Below are positions 1 to 8,424 of a stretch of DNA of 64,000 nucleotides, one piece after another. Every line of letters starts with the position of its first letter. The first letter of the stretch is position 1. The translations under genes and the position numbers were made by a program. The DNA is from Oryzobacter telluris (GTDB lineage Bacteria; Actinomycetota; Actinomycetes; Actinomycetales; Dermatophilaceae): assembly GCF_043099285.1 (NCBI RefSeq), contig NZ_CP170723.1, positions 2,232,001 through 2,296,000 on the forward strand. The letters are read 5' to 3'. The notes below the pieces were generated by a model. The model did no database searches and was not told the origin of the DNA. It saw only the letters and a list, made by a program, of their open reading frames with translations.

Positions 1-200
1 TGCGGCGCCATCGCCGCCACCAGCTCGAGCTTGGACTCCACGACCTCCTCGTGCGTCACCGTCGAGAGGTCGTCGTCGAAGAGCACGCGGTACGACTCGG
101 GGTGGTCGATGGCCGCGACCCTGATCCACCCGTCGGCGTCCGAGATGCGTGCGGTGCGCCGCAGCGTGCCGAGACCGGACAGGATTGACGCGTCGCTCAT
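1..200 (-). CDS. LacD-like class I aldolase (partial, N-terminus only)
   Basis: Only the first 66 or so codons are in the window; the gene runs off the left edge. The start is the ATG at 200, preceded on its own strand by an AGGGAGG stretch and a TACCGT hexamer. The visible protein has an AIDHPESYR segment followed by an acidic stretch and the start of a helix. This resembles the N-terminus of LacD-type tagatose-1,6-bisphosphate and related sugar-phosphate aldolases, where AIDQR is usual. It is divergent from a sugar kinase 23 bp away, so a shared carbohydrate pathway is plausible. The substrate cannot be told from this fragment. Confidence 0.5.
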   Translation of the reverse strand, partial: MSDASILSGLGTLRRTARISDADGWIRVAAIDHPESYRVLFDDDLSTVTHEEVVESKLELVAAMAP

Positions 201-223
201 GCCTCCCTACGGTACCCATCACC

Positions 224-1606
224 ATGGCCACGTGGGTTGACGTCGGAATCGACTGCGGGACAACAGTCACCAAGGCGGTCGCTGTCGACGACGACGGCAC
301 CGTCCTCACCTGCGCGGTCCGGCCCACCCGGTGGGACACCTCGGGACCCGACCGGTCGGAGCGTGACGTGGCCGCCCTCCTGGCCGACGTCGACGACGTC
401 CTCGCCGAGGTCTGTGCCTCCGTCCCCGGCGCGCGGGTCCGGTCGGTGGGGGTCTGCTCCATCGCGGAGTCGGGTGTCCTCCTCGCCGACGACGGCAGTG
501 TCCGCAGCCGGATGATGGCGTGGCACGACGCCCGCGGGGCGCACCAGGCGGCCTCCCTCGACCCCGGGCTCGCTGCCCTGTTCCCCGCCCGGACCGGCCT
601 GTCGGTGAGCCCCGTGCCGACGCTGTTCAAGCTCCTCTGGTTGCGCGACGAGGGCGGCGTCGACCTGCACGGCCTCACCTGGCTCGGGGTGGCCGATGCC
701 GTGGTCCACCACCTCGGCGCCCCGGCCAACTGCGAGCGGTCGCTCGCGGGGCGCACCGGGCTGCGCGACGTGCACGACGACGGCCCGTGGTCCCCGGCAT
801 TCGCGCTGCTCGGGGTCGGCACCGACCTCCTTCCTCCGGTGGTCACCGCCGGAGCGGCGATCGGCAGCGTCCGGGCCGACCACCCGGTGGCCGCCGCCCG
901 CGGAGCCGTCCTCACCCTCGCCGGGCTGGACCACCTCGCCGCCGCCGTGGCCGTGGGCGCGGAGGAGGTGGGGAGCGTGTGCGACTCGATCGGCACGGCC
1001 GAGGCCCTCACCGCGACCCTCGCCGCACCCCCACCGCCCGACGCGCTCGCGACCCTGGTGTCGCACCACGCCTCGGCCCACGCCCACGTCCTCGACGGCG
1101 CGACCTGCGTCATCACCGGGCTGCGCACGGGCCTCGTCCTCGACCACGTGCTGACCCGCCTGGGCGCCCGCACCCGCGAGGAGCGCCTCGCCCTCGACGC
1201 CGCGGCCCGGGGTGTGGCCCCGGAGCCCGGCGTCGGGCTCGCCGGCACCTCGCTCGACGCCGACCGCGGTGTGTCGGCAACCTGGCCCGATGGCACGACC
1301 CCGGCGGCGGCGTGGGCCGGCGCGCTCGCCGTCCTCCGGGAGGGGGTGGCGTCGCGGCTCGCCGCCGTGCGCGAGGCCGGCGGGTCGGTCGACCACCTCG
1401 TCGTGACGGGCGGCTGGGCGCACCTGGCGACCGTCCTGGACAGCCGCCGCGACCTCGCGGCGCGGATGACCGTGGTCGCCCTCGACGAGCCCGGCGCCGT
1501 CGGCTCGGCCCGCTTCGGGCGCTGGGCGGCGGAGCAGGGGGACGGCACCGACCCGACGCGACAGCGCGGTCCTGCCCCCGGCTGGTTCGGCCCGCCACGC
1601 GCCTAG
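224..1606 (+). CDS. FGGY-family carbohydrate kinase
   Basis: This is a 460-residue ATP-dependent sugar or polyol kinase of the FGGY (xylulokinase/gluconokinase) type. The N-terminus carries the phosphate-1 motif GIDCGTTVTK, which fits the ATG at 224. An in-frame upstream start at 149 would overlap the divergent aldolase and add a non-homologous leader. Near the C-terminus VVTGGWAH matches the adenosine-binding glycine motif. Length is slightly short for the family (480-520 residues). The divergent LacD-like aldolase suggests phosphorylation and cleavage of one sugar, but the substrate is unknown. Confidence 0.8.
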   Translation: MATWVDVGIDCGTTVTKAVAVDDDGTVLTCAVRPTRWDTSGPDRSERDVAALLADVDDVLAEVCASVPGARVRSVGVCSIAESGVLLADDGSVRSRMMAWHDARGAHQAASLDPGLAALFPARTGLSVSPVPTLFKLLWLRDEGGVDLHGLTWLGVADAVVHHLGAPANCERSLAGRTGLRDVHDDGPWSPAFALLGVGTDLLPPVVTAGAAIGSVRADHPVAAARGAVLTLAGLDHLAAAVAVGAEEVGSVCDSIGTAEALTATLAAPPPPDALATLVSHHASAHAHVLDGATCVITGLRTGLVLDHVLTRLGARTREERLALDAAARGVAPEPGVGLAGTSLDADRGVSATWPDGTTPAAAWAGALAVLREGVASRLAAVREAGGSVDHLVVTGGWAHLATVLDSRRDLAARMTVVALDEPGAVGSARFGRWAAEQGDGTDPTRQRGPAPGWFGPPRA

Positions 1607-1616
1607 GGTGGAACCC

Positions 1617-2951
1617 ATGACCGCCACCGACACCGCCACCAGCCGTCCCGAGGACGAGGTCGTCCGGATCTGCCGCGAGCTCATCCGCATCGACACGAGC
1701 AACTACGGCGACGGCAGCGGGCCGGGGGAGGCCGCGGCCGCGGCCTACGTCGTCGAGCAGCTGCGGGAGGTGGGGCTCGAGCCACAGACCTTCGAGAGCG
1801 ACCCGGGCCGGGTCAGCGTCGTCGTCCGGATCCCCGGTGCCGACCGCGAGCGGGGGGCGCTGTGCGTCCACGGCCACCTCGACGTCGTGCCCGCCAACGC
1901 CGCGGACTGGTCGGTCGACCCGTTCGCGGGTGAGGAGCGCGACGGCTGCATCTGGGGCCGCGGCGCGGTCGACATGAAGGACATGGACGCGATGATCCTG
2001 TCGGTCGTCCGGCACCTGGCTCGCACCGGCACGGTGCCGCCGCGTGACCTCGTCGTCGCCTTCTTCGCCGACGAGGAGGCCGGCGGCACCAAGGGGTCGC
2101 ACTTCCTCGTGGGCCAGCACCCCGAGCTCTTCGAGGGCGTCACCGAGGCGATCAGCGAGGTCGGCGGGTACAGCGTCACCCTCACCGACAAGGAGGGGAA
2201 GGAGCGGCGCACCTACCTGCTCCAGACCGCCGAGAAGGGCATCGCCTGGCTGCGGATGACGGCCCACGGCCGCGCCGGCCACGGCTCGGTCCCCAACGAC
2301 GAGAACGCGATCGTCCGCCTCGCCGAGGCCATCGCCCGGATCGCCGCCCACAAGTGGCCGCGCGAGTACATCCCGTCGGTGCGCACCCTGCTCGACGGCC
2401 TCTCCGAGCTCACCGGCACCGGCTGGTCCGACGAGGACCTCGAGGAGCTGCTCGCCCACCTCGGCGGGGCGCAGGGGTTCGTGCGCGGCACGCTCCAGGA
2501 CACGAGCAACGTCACCATGCTCGACGCCGGCTACAAGCACAACGTCGTCCCCCAGCACGCGTCAGCCAACGTCGACTGCCGCTTCCTCCCCGGCCACGAG
2601 GAGGACCTGCTCGCCACCATCCGCGAGCTGGCGGGCGAGCACGTCGACGTCGAGGTGCTGCACCGCGACATCGCGCTCGACGCGCCGTTCGAGGGCGCCC
2701 TCGTCGAGGCCATGGTCGCGGCCCTGCGCACCGAGGACCCCGACGCCGAGGTGCTGCCCTACTGCCTCTCCGGAGGCACCGACAACAAGGCGCTGTCGCT
2801 GCTCGGCGTCACCGGCTACGGGTTCGCCCCCCTGCGGCTGCCGGCCGACCTCGACTTCGCGCCGATGTTCCACGGCATCGACGAGCGGGTGCCCGTGGAG
2901 TCGCTCCACTTCGGCGCGCGGGTGCTCCTGCGGCTGCTGGAGACCTGCTGA
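1617..2951 (+). CDS. M20 family metallopeptidase (dipeptidase/deacylase type)
   Basis: This 444-residue cytoplasmic di-zinc hydrolase of the M20/ArgE/DapE family probably cleaves a peptide or acyl-amino acid. The zinc site is visible: HGHLD near residue 90, GRGAVDMKD about 30 residues later and DEEAGG near 150, with the dimerisation (lid) domain after residue 200. I chose ATG 1617 over GTG 1608 because TAGGGT lies seven bases upstream, the leaderless pattern used across this window. It follows the kinase gene by 10 bp. Many actinobacteria have an M20 gene next to a DUF5703 gene, as here. Confidence 0.85.
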   Translation: MTATDTATSRPEDEVVRICRELIRIDTSNYGDGSGPGEAAAAAYVVEQLREVGLEPQTFESDPGRVSVVVRIPGADRERGALCVHGHLDVVPANAADWSVDPFAGEERDGCIWGRGAVDMKDMDAMILSVVRHLARTGTVPPRDLVVAFFADEEAGGTKGSHFLVGQHPELFEGVTEAISEVGGYSVTLTDKEGKERRTYLLQTAEKGIAWLRMTAHGRAGHGSVPNDENAIVRLAEAIARIAAHKWPREYIPSVRTLLDGLSELTGTGWSDEDLEELLAHLGGAQGFVRGTLQDTSNVTMLDAGYKHNVVPQHASANVDCRFLPGHEEDLLATIRELAGEHVDVEVLHRDIALDAPFEGALVEAMVAALRTEDPDAEVLPYCLSGGTDNKALSLLGVTGYGFAPLRLPADLDFAPMFHGIDERVPVESLHFGARVLLRLLETC

Positions 2952-2973
2952 CGCGCCACGCCCGGGCGCGGCG

Positions 2974-3177
2974 TCAGCCGTGGGTGATGCCGGCGTGTCG
3001 TGGCCGGATGATGCGGCGCCGCAACCAGGTCCGCGTCCGGCCCCCGACGTAGACCACGGAGCGCTCCAGCTCCCAGCGGCCGTACTCGGCGTGCTCGGTC
3101 AGCCGGCGCCGGATGTCGCCCCGCTGCGTGTCCCGTCCGAACGACAGGACGAGGTACTCGTACTCGACCACCGCCAC
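2974..3177 (-). CDS. DUF5703 family protein
   Basis: A small basic protein of 67 residues with the pattern EYEYLVLSFGRD, then EYGRWELERS and a WLRRRI tail typical of DUF5703. The function is unknown. I chose the GTG at 3177 because GGAG stands six bases upstream and because the family begins just before EYEY. A longer reading from an ATG at 3210 is open, but would place the start codons of this gene and of the divergent gene on the same bases. It converges on the M20 peptidase with a 22 bp gap. Confidence 0.65.
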   Translation of the reverse strand: MAVVEYEYLVLSFGRDTQRGDIRRRLTEHAEYGRWELERSVVYVGGRTRTWLRRRIIRPRHAGITHG

Positions 3178-3208
3178 ATTGTGCTCCAGGACCGGTACGG
3201 TCGGAACC

Positions 3209-3586
3209 ATGTCCGCCGACCCGCGTGCCGCACTGACCCAGCTCGTTGCCGCTCTCGAGCGCCACCTCGAGGCCAGCAGCACCCGCCACGGCGAGGACGA
3301 CCCCACGGTCGTCGCGGCGTACGAGGACCTCGCTGACGCCTTCGAGGAGTACGACGGCGCCCTCTACGACGCCTACGGGGAGATGACCCCCCTCGACATC
3401 TACACCGGCGATGAGGCCGGTGACGATGACGATGAAGATGACGACGAAACCGACGGGGACGACCCGGACGGCGACGGCGAGGACGGCGACGAGCTCGACG
3501 ACCACGACGACGAGGACGGCGACGACACCCGCCTGTTCACCGGCCTCGACGACGACATCGAGTACGAGGACGACCGGAACCGCTGA
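3209..3586 (+). CDS. Small protein with Asp/Glu-rich C-terminal tail
   Basis: This protein of 125 residues has two parts. Residues 1 to about 68 form a helical region (LTQLVAALERHLEAS, then AYEDLADAFEEYDGALYDAYG). The rest is extremely acidic, with runs such as GDDDDEDDDE, and ends DDRNR. Similar actinobacterial proteins are often labelled 'primosomal protein' without evidence. The start ATG 3209 has TACGGT seven bases upstream (leaderless). Acidic tails can bind basic proteins or divalent metals, but nothing here decides. No function is assigned. Confidence 0.65.
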   Translation: MSADPRAALTQLVAALERHLEASSTRHGEDDPTVVAAYEDLADAFEEYDGALYDAYGEMTPLDIYTGDEAGDDDDEDDDETDGDDPDGDGEDGDELDDHDDEDGDDTRLFTGLDDDIEYEDDRNR

Positions 3587-3613
3587 GCCGCAGGGCTGCC
3601 CAGCCCAGAGGCC

Positions 3614-4558
3614 TCAGCCGTGCTCGGCCGAGACCTCGTCGAGCGCCACGACGATCTGGTCGGGCAGTTGGACGTCCTCGGACTCGAGCAGCGCGGCGAG
3701 CTGCTTCGGCGTGCGCGGACCGATGATCGGCGCGATGACGCCCGGCCGGTCGCGGACCCAGGCGAGGGCGACGACGGCGGGGGAGACACCGAGGCCCTTC
3801 GCCGCGGTGTGCACGGCGTCGACGACGCCGCGCGTGTGGTCGCCGACGTGCCGCCCCGCGAACCGGGCGAACTCGTCGGAGGCGAGCCGGGAGTCCGCGG
3901 CGACCGTGGTGCGGTAGCGACCCGCGAGGACGCCTCGGCCCAGCGGTGACCAGGGGAGCAGCCCGAACCCGAGGTGGGCGGCGGCGTCGACGAGCTCGCG
4001 CTCGGGTGAGCGCGCCACGAGGCTGTACTCGACCGAGTTCGCCACCAGCGGCACCTTCTCCTGCGCGAGCAGCGACATCGTGCGCGCGGCCTGCCAGCCG
4101 GAGTGGTTCGACACCCCCACGTACCGGGCGCGCCCGGACCGGTGCGCGTGCACCAGCGCGTCGACGGTCTCCTCGATCGGGGTGTTCTCGTCCCAGGTGT
4201 GGGCGACCCAGACGTCGACGTGGTCGGTGCGCATCCGGCGCAGCGAGGTCTCGAGCTGCGCGAGCATCGCCCGGCGCGAGCAGTCGACGACCCGCGCGCC
4301 CGTGGCGCGGCTGATCCCCGACTTCGTGACGATGACGACCTCGTCGCGGTCGGCGCCCTCGAGCAGGTCGCCGATGATCTCCTCGCTGACCCCGCCGGCG
4401 TAGCCGTGGGCCGTGTCGATGAGGGTGCCGCCGGCCGCGCGGAAGGCGCTGAGCAGGTCGCTCGCGTCCTCGGGGGAGGTGCGGGTGCCCCACGCCATGG
4501 TGCCCAGCGCCAGCCGGGACACGGTGAGTCCGGAGGCCCCGAGACGGCGGGTGAGCAT
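3614..4558 (-). CDS. Aldo/keto reductase
   Basis: This 314-residue NADPH-dependent TIM-barrel oxidoreductase of the AKR superfamily reduces aldehydes or ketones. The catalytic tetrad can be followed: Asp and Tyr in IDTAHGY (about residues 49-55), Lys in VIVTKSG and His in WVAHTW. The C-terminal NADP-binding loop is seen as IAPIIGPRTPKQL. The start is ATG 4558. The 3' end converges on the acidic-tailed protein with a 27 bp gap, and its start is 42 bp from the divergent F420-type oxidoreductase. The physiological substrate is unknown. Confidence 0.88.
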   Translation of the reverse strand: MLTRRLGASGLTVSRLALGTMAWGTRTSPEDASDLLSAFRAAGGTLIDTAHGYAGGVSEEIIGDLLEGADRDEVVIVTKSGISRATGARVVDCSRRAMLAQLETSLRRMRTDHVDVWVAHTWDENTPIEETVDALVHAHRSGRARYVGVSNHSGWQAARTMSLLAQEKVPLVANSVEYSLVARSPERELVDAAAHLGFGLLPWSPLGRGVLAGRYRTTVAADSRLASDEFARFAGRHVGDHTRGVVDAVHTAAKGLGVSPAVVALAWVRDRPGVIAPIIGPRTPKQLAALLESEDVQLPDQIVVALDEVSAEHG

Positions 4559-4600
4559 GGCGTGGACCCTATCGGGGGCCACCTCGATACCGTTGGCGCC

Positions 4601-5656
4601 ATGCGGCTCGGGATCATGTGCGGTTACGCGGGAATGGGCCTGGGCCCGGGGACGGTCGAGCTGGTCCGGGAGGCCGAGCGCCTCGGGTACGCGCAGGCGT
4701 GGGTCGCCGAGGCCTACGGGTCCGACGCCCCCACCGTCCTCGCCTGGCTCGGCGCCCAGACCGAGACGATCGGCCTCGGCGCGGGCATCATGCAGATCCC
4801 CGCGCGCACCGCCGCGATGACCGCGATGACCGCGGCCACCCTCGACACGCTCACGAACGGGCGCTTCCTCCTCGGGCTCGGCGTCTCGGGGCCGCAGGTC
4901 AGCGAGGGCTGGCACGGGGTGCGGTTCGCCCGCCCCCTGGCCCGCACTCGCGAGTACGTCGACGTCGTCAGGATGGCGCTGCGGCGCGACCAGGTGCGCT
5001 ACGACGGCGACTTCATCACGCTGCCGCTGCCCGACGGGCCGGGCAAGGCGCTCAAGCTGACCTTGCGCCCGCCGCGCCCGGACCTGCCGATCTACCTGGC
5101 CGCCGTCGGACCGCAGAACCTGCGCCTCGCCGGGGAGGTGGCCGACGGGTGGCTGGCCGTCTTCCTGTCGCCGGAGCACTGCGCCGACCAGATGGCAGCC
5201 GTGCGCGCCGGCCGGGAGAAGGCTGGCGCGGGGGAGCCGGGTGACCCGATGGCGGGCTTCGACGTCGTCGCCACGGTGCCCGTCGTCGTCACCGACGACC
5301 TCGAGGCCGGTCGCGCCGCCGTCGCCGACTACACGGCCCTCTACATCGGTGGCATGGGCAGCCGCGAGCAGAACTTCTACAACCAGCTGGCCCGGCGGAT
5401 GGGCTTCGACGACGCGGCCGACCGCATCCAGGACCTCTACCTCGAGGGGCGTCCCCGCGACGCCGCCGCGGCCGTCCCGTTCGAGCTCGTCGACCAGACC
5501 GCCCTGGTCGGGCCGCCCGCGCGGATCGCCGAGCGTCTCGCCCGGTACGCGGCCGCGGGCGTGAGCACCGTGTCGGTCGCGCCGTACGCGCGGACCCCGC
5601 AGGAGCAGGCCGCCGTCCTCGGTGTCGTCGCCGACGCCGCAGCCTCCCTCACCTGA
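4601..5656 (+). CDS. LLM-class (luciferase-like) F420-dependent oxidoreductase
   Basis: This 351-residue TIM-barrel enzyme of the bacterial luciferase-like family is of the kind that uses F420 in actinobacteria. The N-terminus MRLGIMCGYAG, then ERLGYAQAWVAEAYG and a DTLTNGRFLLGLGVSG core, are typical. It resembles the Rv3520c subgroup (my recollection, not a search). ATG 4601 has TACCGT seven bases upstream. The enzyme probably transfers hydride to or from a small molecule; the substrate cannot be inferred. Confidence 0.82.
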   Translation: MRLGIMCGYAGMGLGPGTVELVREAERLGYAQAWVAEAYGSDAPTVLAWLGAQTETIGLGAGIMQIPARTAAMTAMTAATLDTLTNGRFLLGLGVSGPQVSEGWHGVRFARPLARTREYVDVVRMALRRDQVRYDGDFITLPLPDGPGKALKLTLRPPRPDLPIYLAAVGPQNLRLAGEVADGWLAVFLSPEHCADQMAAVRAGREKAGAGEPGDPMAGFDVVATVPVVVTDDLEAGRAAVADYTALYIGGMGSREQNFYNQLARRMGFDDAADRIQDLYLEGRPRDAAAAVPFELVDQTALVGPPARIAERLARYAAAGVSTVSVAPYARTPQEQAAVLGVVADAAASLT

Positions 5657-5684
5657 CCCAGACCTGCTGCGTAGGGTGCTCCCC

Positions 5685-6548
5685 GTGCCCGTCGAACTGA
5701 GCTACCTCCAGGCCGTCATCCTCGGGATCGTCGAGGGACTCACCGAGTTCCTCCCGATCTCCTCCACCGGTCACCTGACCATCGCCGAGCAGCTGCTCGG
5801 CCTGCCGGTCGACGACAAGGCGGTCACGGCCTACACGGCGATCATCCAGGTCGGCGCCATCGCGGCGACCTTCCTCTACTTCGCGAGGAAGATCGCCCGG
5901 CTGTTCATGGCGTGGGTCAACGGACTGCTGACCGCGGAGAAGCGCGAGGACCCCGACTACACCCTCGCGTGGGCGGTCATCGTCGGCTCGCTGCCCGTGG
6001 GCGTCGTCGGCTTCCTGGCCCGCGACGTCATCTCCGGGGCGCTGCGCAGCCTGTGGGTCGTCGCGGCGGCGCTCGTGCTGTGGAGCATCGTCATCTGGGT
6101 CGCCGAGCAGCGACACGACGTCCTGGAGAAGCAGGGCCGGCAGCGCGACGAGCACGGCGTGACCGTCAGGGACGGGCTCGTCATCGGTCTCGTGCAGTGC
6201 TTCTCGCTCATCCCGGGCGTCTCGCGCTCCGGCGCCACCATCTCGGCCGGGCTGATGCGCGGCATCGACCGGGTCACCGCCACCGAGCTGTCGTTCTTCA
6301 TGGCGATCCCCGCACTCACCGCGGCCGGCCTGTTCGAGCTCGCCCGCGGCTTCGACGACGTCGTGGCGCTCGGTGTCGGGCAGATGCTCGTCGGCATCGT
6401 CGTGGCCTTCGGGACGGCCTACGCCTCGATCGCGTGGCTGCTGAAGTTCGTCGCGTCCAACTCGCTGCGGCCCTTCATCTGGTACCGCGTCGCCCTCGGC
6501 GTCCTCGTCGCCATCGCCCTGTCGGCCGGCTGGATCGCGGCCACCTGA
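5685..6548 (+). CDS. uppP: Undecaprenyl-diphosphatase UppP (BacA)
   Basis: This 287-residue polytopic membrane enzyme dephosphorylates undecaprenyl pyrophosphate to recycle the carrier lipid for peptidoglycan synthesis. It also confers bacitracin tolerance. Both signature segments are present: EGLTEFLPISSTGH near the N-terminus and PGVSRSGATI in the second half. The start is GTG 5685 with TAGGGT seven bases upstream; the longer open frame from 5622 adds a proline-rich leader not seen in the family. It converges on corA with a 6 bp gap. Confidence 0.95.
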   Translation: MPVELSYLQAVILGIVEGLTEFLPISSTGHLTIAEQLLGLPVDDKAVTAYTAIIQVGAIAATFLYFARKIARLFMAWVNGLLTAEKREDPDYTLAWAVIVGSLPVGVVGFLARDVISGALRSLWVVAAALVLWSIVIWVAEQRHDVLEKQGRQRDEHGVTVRDGLVIGLVQCFSLIPGVSRSGATISAGLMRGIDRVTATELSFFMAIPALTAAGLFELARGFDDVVALGVGQMLVGIVVAFGTAYASIAWLLKFVASNSLRPFIWYRVALGVLVAIALSAGWIAAT

Positions 6549-6554
6549 CCCGGG

Positions 6555-7541
6555 TCAGAGCCAGCCGGACTTCCGGAAGGCCCGGTAGAGCCCGCCGCAC
6601 GCCACGCCCATCACGGCGAGCACGATGAAGTATCCGTACTGCCAGCGCAGCTCGGGCATGTTGTCGAAGTTCATCCCGTAGACGCCGGCGATCATCGTCG
6701 GCACCGCGGCGATGGCGACCCACGCCGAGATGCGGCGCATGTCGGCGTTCTGCTGCACCGAGATCTGGGCCAGGTGCGCACCGAGGACGTCGGTGAGCAG
6801 CCGGTCGTAGGACTCGACGTGGTCGATGACGCCGTGCAGGTGGTCGGCGACGTCGCGCATGAGAAGGCGCAGCTCGCCCTCGGGCACGGGGCTGCGGTCG
6901 GAGCGGTGCAGCAGCTGGAGCGGGACCGACAAGGGGGCCGCCGCCCGGCGGAACTCCAGCACCTCGCGCTTGAGCCGGTAGATGGCCGCCGAGTCCATCG
7001 GGTCGCCCGAGAACACCCGGGTCTCGATCTCGTCGAGGTCGGTGCCGATCTCCTCGTCGATGGCGCGGTAGCTGTCGACGACGCCGTCCATGATCGCGTG
7101 GAGGACGGCCATCGGTCCCAGCCGCAGCCGGTCGGGCTGGGCCTCGAGCTCGTGGCGCAGGCCGGCGAGCGGGCCCGCCTCGCCCCGGCGCACGGTGACG
7201 ACGAACCGGTCGCCGACGAAGACCATGAGCTCGCCGGTCTCGATGTCGGAGGTCTCCTCGACGTACCGCAGCGGCTTGAGGACGACGAAGACCGTGGTGT
7301 CGTAGAGCTCGATCTTGGCGCGCTGGCGGCCCTTGACCGCGTCCTCCACGGCGAGCGGGTGCAGCTGCAGCTCGTCGTCGACGTCGTCGAACTCGGCCTG
7401 GGTGGGGTCCTTGAGCCCGATCCACAGGAAGTCGCCGGGGTCCCCGGTGGCGCGGATGGCCGCCAGCTCGTCGCTGAGGTCGCCGCACGGCATCCGCGTG
7501 CCGCCGAGGTAGAGGGCCTGGTCCACGATCACGTCGCCCAT
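6555..7541 (-). CDS. corA: CorA-type magnesium/cobalt transporter
   Basis: This 328-residue metal ion channel has the CorA architecture: a large cytoplasmic N-terminal domain rich in acidic and helical sequence, then two C-terminal transmembrane helices joined by the signature YGMNF. A short basic tail follows. It moves Mg2+ (and possibly Co2+ or Ni2+) through a pentameric pore. The ATG at 7541 fits family length. The conserved actinobacterial order uppP, corA, phosphomutase is kept. Confidence 0.93.
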   Translation of the reverse strand: MGDVIVDQALYLGGTRMPCGDLSDELAAIRATGDPGDFLWIGLKDPTQAEFDDVDDELQLHPLAVEDAVKGRQRAKIELYDTTVFVVLKPLRYVEETSDIETGELMVFVGDRFVVTVRRGEAGPLAGLRHELEAQPDRLRLGPMAVLHAIMDGVVDSYRAIDEEIGTDLDEIETRVFSGDPMDSAAIYRLKREVLEFRRAAAPLSVPLQLLHRSDRSPVPEGELRLLMRDVADHLHGVIDHVESYDRLLTDVLGAHLAQISVQQNADMRRISAWVAIAAVPTMIAGVYGMNFDNMPELRWQYGYFIVLAVMGVACGGLYRAFRKSGWL

Positions 7542-7624
7542 TGTGCGGCTGGGCGGGACCGCGCGGACGACTTCCCGACGGCGCGCCGGTCGGCCGTCGT
7601 CGCGGACACCTACAGTTGGGCCTC

Positions 7625-8317
7625 GTGGCCACCGTCCTGCTCCTGCGTCACGGTCACTCGACCGCCAACGCCGCGGGCGTCCTCGCGGGGTGGAGCGAGG
7701 GGATCGGACTCACCGACACCGGGCGCGAGCAGGCCGGGCGCGTGGGGGAGCGGCTGGCGCCCATCACCGTGGCGCGCGCCGTCTCGAGTCCGCTCCAGCG
7801 CTGCCTGGAGACGGTGGCCCTGGCGCTGCCCGACCACGGCGTGACGACGGACGAGCGGCTGGGCGAGTGCCACTACGGCGGATGGACGGGACGCCGCCTC
7901 GCCGACGCCGCCAAGGACCCGCTGTGGCGCGTCGTGCAGGACGACCCCGCCAACGCGATGTTCCCGCCGCACGACGACTTCGCGTCGGAGTCGTTGGGGG
8001 ACATGGCAGCCCGCGTCATCGGGGGAGTGCGGGCGCTCGACGCCGAGGTCGAGGCCGAGCACGGGGCTGATGCCGTGTGGCTCGCGGTCAGCCACGGCGA
8101 CCCCATCAAGTCAGTGGTCGCGGAGGCCGTGGGGGCCGGACTCGCCGGCCTCCAGCGGGTGCGCGTCGACCCCGGCAGCGTGACCGCCGTGCACATCACC
8201 GCGACCCGGATGGTGCTGCTCGCGAGCAACACCGTGCTCGGCGACCTCGGCCCACTCGTGGCGCGGCCACGGCACGCCCCGCCAGGTGACTCCGAGGTCG
8301 GCGGCGGCGCCGGCTGA
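7625..8317 (+). CDS. Histidine phosphatase, MSMEG_4193-type putative phosphomutase
   Basis: This 230-residue enzyme belongs to the phosphoglycerate mutase-like histidine phosphatase superfamily. The catalytic RHG motif is near the N-terminus (VLLLRHGHST) and the second histidine lies in VSHGDPIKS. The start GTG 7625 has TACAGT eight bases upstream. In many actinobacteria this gene is followed directly by DUF3090, an SCO1664 gene and mshC. Here a metal transporter operon lies between. The substrate is unknown. Confidence 0.85.
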   Translation: MATVLLLRHGHSTANAAGVLAGWSEGIGLTDTGREQAGRVGERLAPITVARAVSSPLQRCLETVALALPDHGVTTDERLGECHYGGWTGRRLADAAKDPLWRVVQDDPANAMFPPHDDFASESLGDMAARVIGGVRALDAEVEAEHGADAVWLAVSHGDPIKSVVAEAVGAGLAGLQRVRVDPGSVTAVHITATRMVLLASNTVLGDLGPLVARPRHAPPGDSEVGGGAG

Positions 8318-8340
8318 CCCCCGGCCTTGATCGGCGCCGC

Positions 8341-8361
8341 TGTTGCGAATAATGTGCAACA
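8341..8361. promoter_or_regulatory. Nur-box-like palindrome upstream of the Ni/Co transporter operon
   Basis: A 21 bp inverted repeat, TGTTGC, nine bases, GCAACA, has perfect 6 bp arms. Its core reads TTGCGA-N5-GTGCAA, matching the spacing and outer bases of the nickel-responsive Nur box known from Streptomyces (tTGCaa-N5-ttGCAA). It lies 64 bp before the cbiM start, where an operator would be expected. Binding by a Fur-family repressor (Nur or Zur) is inference; no regulator gene is in the window. Confidence 0.6.
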
Positions 8362-8424
8362 AGCGGTGTGGACGGAGCACGACGTCGGCCTCGCGCAGAC
8401 CTGACCCGACCACCAGGAGCGCCC

